NCBI GenBank assembly: GCA_963989385.1
Contig: OZ022502.1
Coordinates: forward strand, 15,735,001-15,799,000
Direction: 5' to 3'
Source of the DNA: Ctena decussata
Taxonomy: Eukaryota > Mollusca > Bivalvia > Lucinida > Lucinidae
DNA length: 64,000 nt
Part shown: piece by piece, positions 57,729 to 64,000 of the stretch
Layout: every line of letters starts with the position of its first letter
How positions within the stretch are numbered: position 1 is the first letter of the stretch
Translations under genes and position numbers: made by a program
Notes under the pieces: generated by a model
The model's input: only the letters and a program-made list of their open reading frames with translations
Databases searched by the model: none
What the model was told of the DNA's origin: nothing

Positions 57729-57789
57729 GTGAAATCGAAAGTGATAATTTCACTGTTTGAAACAGTGAGATTATCAGTTTCGATTTCAC
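57729..57789. repeat. 61-bp near-perfect palindrome
   Basis: GTGAAATCGAAAGTGATAAT followed by TTCACTGTTT is mirrored by AAACAGTGAGATTATCAGTT followed by TCGATTTCAC, with about two mismatches per arm of 30. It has almost no loop. Confidence 0.8.
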
Positions 57790-57930
57790 CGAGAAATCTC
57801 TATAATTCATTGAAAAGTATAAAAAAATGTATGTATCCACATGGGTCCCCTATATTGTGGTATATCTGTTATTTGTTACTGACAATTCCAAAGCGTGATT
57901 CTGTTGTCGTTTACCATTAGTAGAAAGTTG

Positions 57931-58300
57931 CCGTGGTCGAGTGGTTAGAGCGAGTGTATTTTAAAATGCAGGTGATGTTTACTACTTGCGCACCTGATCA
58001 CACCTCTGTTTTGGTTTCCATGTCTATATATCTGAAACTTTTCGGCATTGTTTATCTGACTTACGAGTTTGGAATTATAACCACTTACATTTATGGTGCA
58101 GAAGGTCGCTGGTTTGAATACGAATTAGACCAGTAGGAGACTTGAAAATTATCTTTCATCCCATCAGATATCGTACCTTTTTCCGAACTAGAGAATATAA
58201 AGGCAGCGACAGGAAAGGGATGGGCTCCGCTTTACGTGCTGAGCCAAAAGATACAGAAGGCCTCTAAGAGTACTGCCCTTACGGCCACTAAGCCATGGGA
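57931..58300 (+). mobile_element. tRNA-Ser-like SINE split by a PLE tail fragment
   Basis: GCCGTGGTCGAGTGGTTAGA followed by GCG is a strong tRNA(Ser/Leu)-like A box. The matching B box GGTTTGAATAC lies at 58094-58104, too far away for a tRNA gene. The intervening 57968-58095 is a PLE tail (next entry). Downstream, GGGATGGGCTCCGCTTTACG probably belongs to the SINE body. Confidence 0.6.
57968..58095 (+). mobile_element. PLE 3'-tail fragment within a SINE
   Basis: GCAGGTGATGTTTACTACTT, CACCTGATCACACCTCTGTT, CATGTCTATATATCTGAAAC and CTGACTTACGAGTTTGGAAT follow, in order, the PLE tail at 16095-16230 (minus). TGCAG-like sequence on both sides may be a short target duplication, though GCAG is also part of the PLE tail. 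Confidence 0.7.
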
Positions 58301-58850
58301 AACATTGATTTTTTTTCATCATTGTCATTGTTTGTCGACTTTTGGTCTTGTTGGTCTTTTGCTTTTACATTATTTATAATAGCCTCGCAGCCAGTTGACC
58401 TCTTAGCTTTTCGTTTGTCTCGCTTTACTTTGTGTGCCGTTTTATTGTCTGTCTTTCCCATTTGGTGTCTATGTTAGGATGTGAAAATTGATGATTGTGT
58501 CGGTTCCGGATCATTGTCTTCTCACCTACATTGCAGTGATATATCACTGAAACAGTCTTAAAATAATTAGGTTTGGTGACCTTGACACGTTTTCAAAGAC
58601 AGTACATCTATAACAATTACACTTAAAACGTCACGTGTCTTACATTTTACGTTGGCTTTTGTCTGCTCGGCATTTCTTGGACTCATAAACTAGCTGTGAT
58701 ATAGTATTTGAAGCTTTGGTGACGTTTAAAAGAGAACAGCACCATAATGACTGCTGTTTATTTTTTATATACGTTCTACTGCAATTGGCACAAACTGATA
58801 CTTATTACGTGTACCTTCATACCAATTAGGTTGTTTATAGATTTTATTTC
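58300..58850. other. Unassigned sequence
   Basis: A 60-codon hydrophobic frame (58295-58477) has no gene context. No repeat or RNA was recognised. Confidence 0.4.
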
Positions 58851-58853
58851 AAC

Positions 58854-60478
58854 GGAGCCAGCGGCTCCGAGGCAGCTTATAGGATGGTAAGGCTCCGTCG
58901 TCCATCCGTCGTCCATCCATCGTCAGTCCGTCCGCCGTCCGTCCGTCAACATTTTCAAACGACGTTTCCTCTGGAATCGCTGGGCCGATAGTAACCAAAT
59001 TTCATGTAGGGCCTCTAGGGGGCGGGAGAACGATAAGTTATTCAAACGGTTTTGGTCACATAACCAACATGGCCGCCATGCCCATATATGGTAAAAACCT
59101 TTAAAAATCTTCTCCTCCAGAACCAATAGGCCGTTTGCCTTGAAACTCGGTATGTAGCATAGGGTTCAGGAGTACTTTCAAGATTGTTCAAATTATGACC
59201 TTAGTATGACCTTGACTTTTTTACGGTGAGATCAAATTTGCTTTCTGCAGCTTTTATATTGGAAATGATAGAACATTAGATGTCTTGGAAACTGTTGAAG
59301 ATTTTAACCTGAAAATGAGTATATACAGTCATCCTAATGAGTACATTAAAATGTATGCGTACAGGAAGTCAAGGTCGTTGTTTGACCTTTGACCCTGGTC
59401 TCTCAAATTTTGACAACTTTAGATATCTACTAAAAATCCGCTGGGCCGATTATAACCAAATTTCATGTACAGCCTCTCGGGGGGCGGCGGAACGAAAAAT
59501 TGTTCAAACGGTCCTAGTCACTTGACCAGCTTGGCCGCCATTCCCTCATATGGTGAAACGTTTAAAAATCTTCTTCTCCAGAGACAATAGGTCGATTGCC
59601 TTGAAACTTGGTATGTAGAACTGGGCATATGAGTACTACCAAGATTGTTCAAATTATGACCTTGGGTTGACGTTGACCTTATTATAACGATAAGGTCAGA
59701 ATTGCTTTCTGTACCTCTTATATGGGAGAATGCTAGAACATAAGAATTCCTGGAAACTGTTAAAGATTTTGACCTGAAAATTGGTATTTACAGTCATCTT
59801 AATGAGTACAAGAAAAGTTTTGCATACAAGAGGTCAAGGTCATTCTTTGACCTAAGACCCTAGTCTCTCATATTTTGACAAATCTCCTCAAAAGCCACTG
59901 GGCCAATTCTTACCGAATTTCATATAGAGCCTCTAGGGGCTGAAGGATCGAAAATTGTTCAAATGGTCTGGGTCACATAATCAACATGGCCGCAATGACA
60001 TATATGGCGAAAACCTTTGAAAGTCTTCTGCATCAAAGCCAAATGATCGATGGCCTTGAAACTTGGTATCTAGCATCAGGTACTTGAGCACTATCAAGAT
60101 TGTTCAAATGATGACCTTGGGCTGACCTTGACCATTTTTAAGGCAATGTCAAGTATGGGAAACTGCTAGAACATAAGATTTCATGGCAAGTTTAGAAGCC
60201 TTTGGCCTTAAAATTGGTATATACAGCCGTCTTTGTTAGTACTTGGAAATTTTGCGAGTACAAGAGGTCAAGATTATTCTTTGAACTCTGACCCATGTCT
60301 CTCATATTTTGACAATTTTAGCCATCTCCTCAAAAACCACTGGTCTAATTGTAACCACATTTATACACTGCCTCCAATGGCAGAGGGAACGAAAATTTAT
60401 TCAAGCAGTCTAGGTCACATGACCTTCATGGCCACCATACTCAGATAAGCGATTCAGGGCCTCATGACCCTCTTATTC
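58854..60478 (+). mobile_element. Helitron-like Pearl-type element
   Basis: The head hairpin GGAGCC-AGC-GGCTCC is followed by CCGTCGTCCATCCGTCGTCC and CCGTCCGTCCGT runs. Four core units of the CAACATGGCCGCCATGCCCA / GGTTGACCTTGACC / AATGAGTACA family follow. The end is GCGATTCAGGGCCTCATGAC followed by CCTCTTATT. The core family is the same as 20426-22155. The first bases of the usual AGCTCACC terminus are missing. Confidence 0.8.
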
Positions 60479-60498
60479 GTTTATATCATCACTTGCAG

Positions 60499-60696
60499 AA
60501 CACGAAGGAGATCAAAACAAATCTGTCGATAAAGCAACCTCAACAGGCGACTATCTTTGGCTTGCTGAAGAAAGTGAGGGTTCGGAGTTTAAATCACCAG
60601 AGATATCCGAAGCGAAAACTAGCATAGACGAATCGGCAAACCTTGATAGGGATAATGAAGAAGACCCAACACGTGTGATTTCTGAGGAGGAAACAG
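60499..60696 (+). CDS. Candidate 198-nt internal exon encoding an acidic segment
   Basis: The acceptor TCATCACTTGCAG and the donor GAAACAG|GTACAGT enclose an open frame in phase 1 at both ends: (x)HEGDQNKSVDKATSTGDYLW, LAEESEGSEFKSPEISEAKT, SIDESANLDRDNEEDPTRVI, SEEET. A symmetric 1-1 exon can be inserted or skipped without frame change. The composition (rich in Glu, Asp and Ser, with a single aromatic cluster YLW) predicts a disordered linker. It is squeezed between two Helitron-like elements, ending about 21 bp before it and starting about 27 bp after it. It is unrelated to the repeats around it. I do not recognise the protein. It could be an exon of the same gene as 14062-14260, but phases do not join directly. 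Confidence 0.5.
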
Positions 60697-60723
60697 GTAC
60701 AGTGACAAAATGCCTTCTATTTT

Positions 60724-63129
60724 AGCTCCCCTGAGCCAGCGGGTACACTTTCAAATAACTTCTCCTCTAAAAGCGCTAAGCCGATTGTAGCCAAATTTCA
60801 TATGTAGTTTACTGGGGCCTTAGGAACGAAAAGTTGTTCAAGCAGTCCTTGTCACATGACCAACATGGCCGCCATGCCCATATATGGTAAAAACCTTAGA
60901 AAATCTTCCTCTTCAGAACCAATAGGCTGATGGCCTTGAAACTCGGCATGTAGCATCGGGTATGCAAGTAGTACCAAGATTTTTCAAATTATGGCCTTGG
61001 GTTGACCTTGACCTTTTTTTTTCGACAAGGTCAAATTTGCTTGCTGGTGCTTTTATATGGGAAAATGCTAGAACATAAGATTTCTTGGAAACTGTTGAAG
61101 AGTTTGGCCTAAAAATAGGTAAATACACTCATCTTAATGAGTACATGAAGATTTGTGAGTACAAGAGGTCAAGGTCATTCTTTGACCTTTGGCCCAGAAC
61201 TCTCATATTTTGACAATTTAAACAATATCGTCAAAAGCCACTGGGCAAATTAAAACCAAATTTCATATAAAGCCTACAGGGGTTGAGGGAACAAAAATGT
61301 ATTCATACAGTCCAGGTCACACGATCAACATGGCCGCCATGCCCATATATGGTAAAAACTTTAAAAAATCTTCTTCTTTAGAACCAAATGACCGATGGCC
61401 TTGAAACTTGGTATGTAGCTTTGAGTATTTGAATACTATCAACATTATTCAAATTATAACCTTAGGTTGACTTTGACCTTTTTTACGGCAAGGTCAAATA
61501 TGGGAAAATGCTAGAACATTAGATTTCATGGAAAGTTTTGAAGATTAATGCATAAAAATTGGTGTAGGCAGTCATCTTAATGAGTACATGAAGATTTATG
61601 AGTACTAGAGGTCAAGGTCATTCTTTGACCTTTGGCCCAGAACTCTAATATTTGGACAATTTCAAACAATCTCATCAAAAACCACTGGGCCAATTGTTAC
61701 CAAATTTCATATAGAGCCTTCAGGGGTTGAGGGAATGAAATTTGTTCAAATGGTCCAGGTCACATGACCTACATGGCCACCACTCTATATATGGTAAAAA
61801 CCTTTAAAAATCTTCTTGTCCAGAACCAATTGACCGATGGCCTTGAAACGTGATATGTAGCATCGAGTACTCCAGTACTATCAAGATTGTTCAAAATGAT
61901 AACCATGGGTTGACCTTGACCATTTAACGGCAAGGTCAAATATGGGAAAATGCTAGAACATGAGATTTCATGGAAAGTTTTGAAGATTTGGGCAAAAAAA
62001 ATTGGTAAATACAGTCATCTTAATGATTACACGAAGATTCATGAGTACCAGAGGTCAAGGTTGTTTTTTGACCTTTGACCCTGAATTCACATAGATTGAC
62101 AATTTCAAACGTCTTCTTAAAGGCCACTGAGCCAATTGTAACCAAATAACATATAGAGCCTTCAGGGTTTGAGGGAACGAAAATTTCTTAAAATGGTCTA
62201 GTCACATGATCAACATGGCCGCAATGCCCATATATGGTAAAAACCTTCTTCTCCAGAACCAAATGACCGATAGCCTTGAAACTTGGTATATAGCATTTGG
62301 TACCCCGGTACTATCAAGATTGTTCAAATTATGACCTTGGGTTGACCTTGTCCTTTTTTACGGCAAGGTCAAATATGGGAAAATGCTAGAACATAAGATT
62401 TCAAGGGAAGTTCTGAAGATTTTGGCCTAAAAATTGGTATATACAGTCATCTCATTGAGGTCATGAGGAATAATGAGTACAAGAGGTCAAGGTCATTCTT
62501 TGACCTTTGACCAAGATCCCTCATATTTTGACATTTTCAAACATTTCCTCAAAAGCAACTGGGCCAATTGTAAACACATTTCATATAGAGCGTCCAGGGG
62601 TTGATTGAACAAAAAAAATTCAAACGGTCAAGGTCACATGACCAACATGGCCGCCATACCCATTTAACCATCAACCTTTAATATTGTAATTCTCCAGAAC
62701 CAATACACATATGGCTTTGAATCTTGGTATGTAGCATGAAGTACTAGAGTACTACCAAGACTGCTCAAATGATGACCCTGGGTTTACCTTGACCTTTTTT
62801 GCGGCATGGTCAAATATGGAAAAATGCTAGAACATACGATTTCATGGAATGTTTTGAAGATTTTGGCCTAAAAATGGTATATATGATTGTCTTAATGTGT
62901 ACAAGAAGATTTATAAGTACGAGAGGTCATGGTCATTCTTTGACTTTTGACCCGAGACTCATATTTTGGCAATTTCAGACATGTGTACAAGAAGATTTAT
63001 AAGTACGAGAGGTCATGGTCATTCTTTCACTTTTGACCCGAGACTCATATTTTGGCAATTTCAGACATAAGAAACAGCCACTTTGCCAATTGTGACGGTG
63101 AGCGATTCAGGACCTCATGGCCCTATTGT
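60724..63129 (+). mobile_element. Helitron-like Pearl-type element, seven or more core units
   Basis: It starts AGCTCCCCTGAGCCAGCGGG; the tetranucleotide run is lost. Core units of about 340 bp follow (CAACATGGCCGCCATGCCCA, GGCCTTGAAACTTGGTATGT, GTCAAGGTCATTCTTTGACC). It ends GGTGAGCGATTCAGGACCTC, ATGGCCCTATTGT. The last unit contains a tandem duplication of about 69 bp (62915-62984 and 62985-63068; GTACAAGAAGATTTATAAGT), differing at one or two positions. Confidence 0.8.
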
Positions 63130-63231
63130 TTATAATTTATGATAACTTCATCTTTACCATTATAGTTATACAATAGTAAAGTTGTCTGATAAATTAATGA
63201 ATCTGTCCATGTGAACTTGAAATTACTACAG

Positions 63232-63560
63232 AGTCCGATTTATGTGTCTCATACTTAGATTATTATCAGAGACATTATGACCTCGATGATCCCAATGATG
63301 TGGCCGTCTCTAGACCCTTTCTCGAGTTGATGGCCACAACCGAAGCATGGTAAGGTTTGCAGTTACCGGACTTTTATTTTCACAGATTTATTCTACTGAT
63401 ACATAGACAAGGCGGGTGCATGTTATGGCAGGTGATTCTTACTACTCGCAAGCACTTGGTCACACTTACTTTTGTGGTGTTCATGTCTCTGTATCTAAAT
63501 ATTCCGGTCTTGTCAATGTTTCTATGGCGTATTAGTTCGGATTTATGATTTTAGTACTTT
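63232..63560 (+). pseudogene. PLE reverse transcriptase C-terminus and 3' tail
   Basis: The plus frame reads YLDYYQRHYDLDDPNDVAVS, RPFLELMATTEAW then stop. This aligns with KKFYGRHHDLVGPYNVAVSK, ISDLMASAEA at the end of the PLE RT at 16288. The downstream sequence (ACTTTTATTTTCACAGATTT, GGCGGGTGCATGTTATGGCA, GGTGATTCTTACTACTCGCA, AATATTCCGGTCTTGTC) follows the PLE tail. It is a 5'-truncated copy, as produced by incomplete reverse transcription. It is bounded by AG and GT and could be mistaken for a spliced exon. Confidence 0.75.
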
Positions 63561-64000
63561 GATTGCTACATCTTCTTTGTTTTTTTTTCTCAAGTTATGA
63601 TATACTGTTTGCTGTTGTTTGTGTTCAGACAAGTTTCGATCTCTTCGCACTGAACACCTATTCAGACCTCCTTTGCTTTCTTTACGGCCGTTTGAGTAAT
63701 CTAATCTATTTCCCTGTGTTCTTTTGCAGTATTTAGTAACGATTCTAAAGTCAAATAGTTAATATACTGAGGCTGCTAGTAGCAAAGGACAAGGTTCGTG
63801 AACCTGCTTTATCGGTCCTGTAAATTGGCAAAACATCAAACTCGCTTAAGAACAGCGGTATTGTGCTAGTTTGTATGTCTGGCATCTCTACTGTTAAAAT
63901 CAGCACTTGTTTTGCTATTCTAACCTCTTTCTTTTATGTAATAGGTCGATATAATGGGGTACGGTAGGCATATTTTGATGTTTTTTGCGAGTTTTCGCGT
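63561..64000. other. Unassigned AT-rich end of window
   Basis: Acceptor-like TTCTTTTGCAG (63729) and TTTTATGTAATAG occur, but no open frame follows either. Confidence 0.35.

Noticed and set aside
63232..63349. A spliced host exon encoding a Dicer PAZ-like segment (YYQRHYDLDDPND)
   Set aside because: The same residues align better and over a longer stretch with the C-terminus of the PLE reverse transcriptase at 16288 (FYGRHHDLVGPYNVAVS, DLMASAEA), and the following DNA is the PLE tail.

Overview
This window reads as non-coding, repeat-saturated animal nuclear DNA, most likely from a marine bivalve mollusc. It is AT-rich, has no long intact ORFs or operons, and carries decayed retrotransposons, tRNA-headed SINEs with a mollusc-type tail, and many Helitron-like ('Pearl'-type) elements. 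Those elements consist of a terminal hairpin, a CCGT/ACGG tetranucleotide run and 150-340 bp core tandem repeats, an architecture well known from bivalves. The species cannot be named from the sequence alone.

Layout. 0-5 kb: a split, broken pogo/Tigger-like transposase on the minus strand, with the DDE part at 0.3-0.9 kb and the HTH part at 4.4-4.7 kb. 5.2-5.3 kb: a possible first exon. 5.7-7.1 kb: a SINE with a 1.19 kb inverted-repeat element in its tail. 9-14 kb: tandem arrays, a second SINE and a Pearl-type element, then a possible CARD-encoding exon at 14.06 kb. 15.7-17 kb: a Penelope-like (PLE) reverse transcriptase pseudogene on the minus strand with a decayed hammerhead sequence downstream. 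17.4-23.4 kb: a palindromic array invaded by two nested, oppositely oriented Helitron-like elements. 23.8-32 kb: further arrays, a terminal-inverted-repeat (TIR) element flanked by two copies of a PLE RT fragment, and two more hairpin-headed elements. 32-37 kb: decayed plus-strand LINE fragments, one split by a mariner-type MITE. 38-42 kb: three well-formed type I hammerhead ribozymes, two of them in a 382-bp tandem repeat (a retrozyme), plus a GC-rich TIR element. 42.9-47.6 kb: a nearly full-length but dead LINE on the minus strand. 48-57 kb: MITEs, tRNA-like SINE heads and nested Pearl-type arrays. 57-64 kb: palindromic MITEs, a SINE with a PLE fragment inside it, two large Helitron-like arrays with a possible 198-nt exon between them, and a PLE 3' end.

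The most notable content is the hammerhead/retrozyme set. Two essentially identical ribozymes lie exactly 382 bp apart. A third has compensating changes in its palindromic stem III. A decayed fourth lies just downstream of a PLE reverse transcriptase, the type of enzyme thought to mobilise retrozymes. Second is a set of about ten TATA-centred palindromes whose arms covary. Host-gene evidence is limited to three or four candidate exons. If they are real, most of the window is intron or intergenic DNA filled by transposons.
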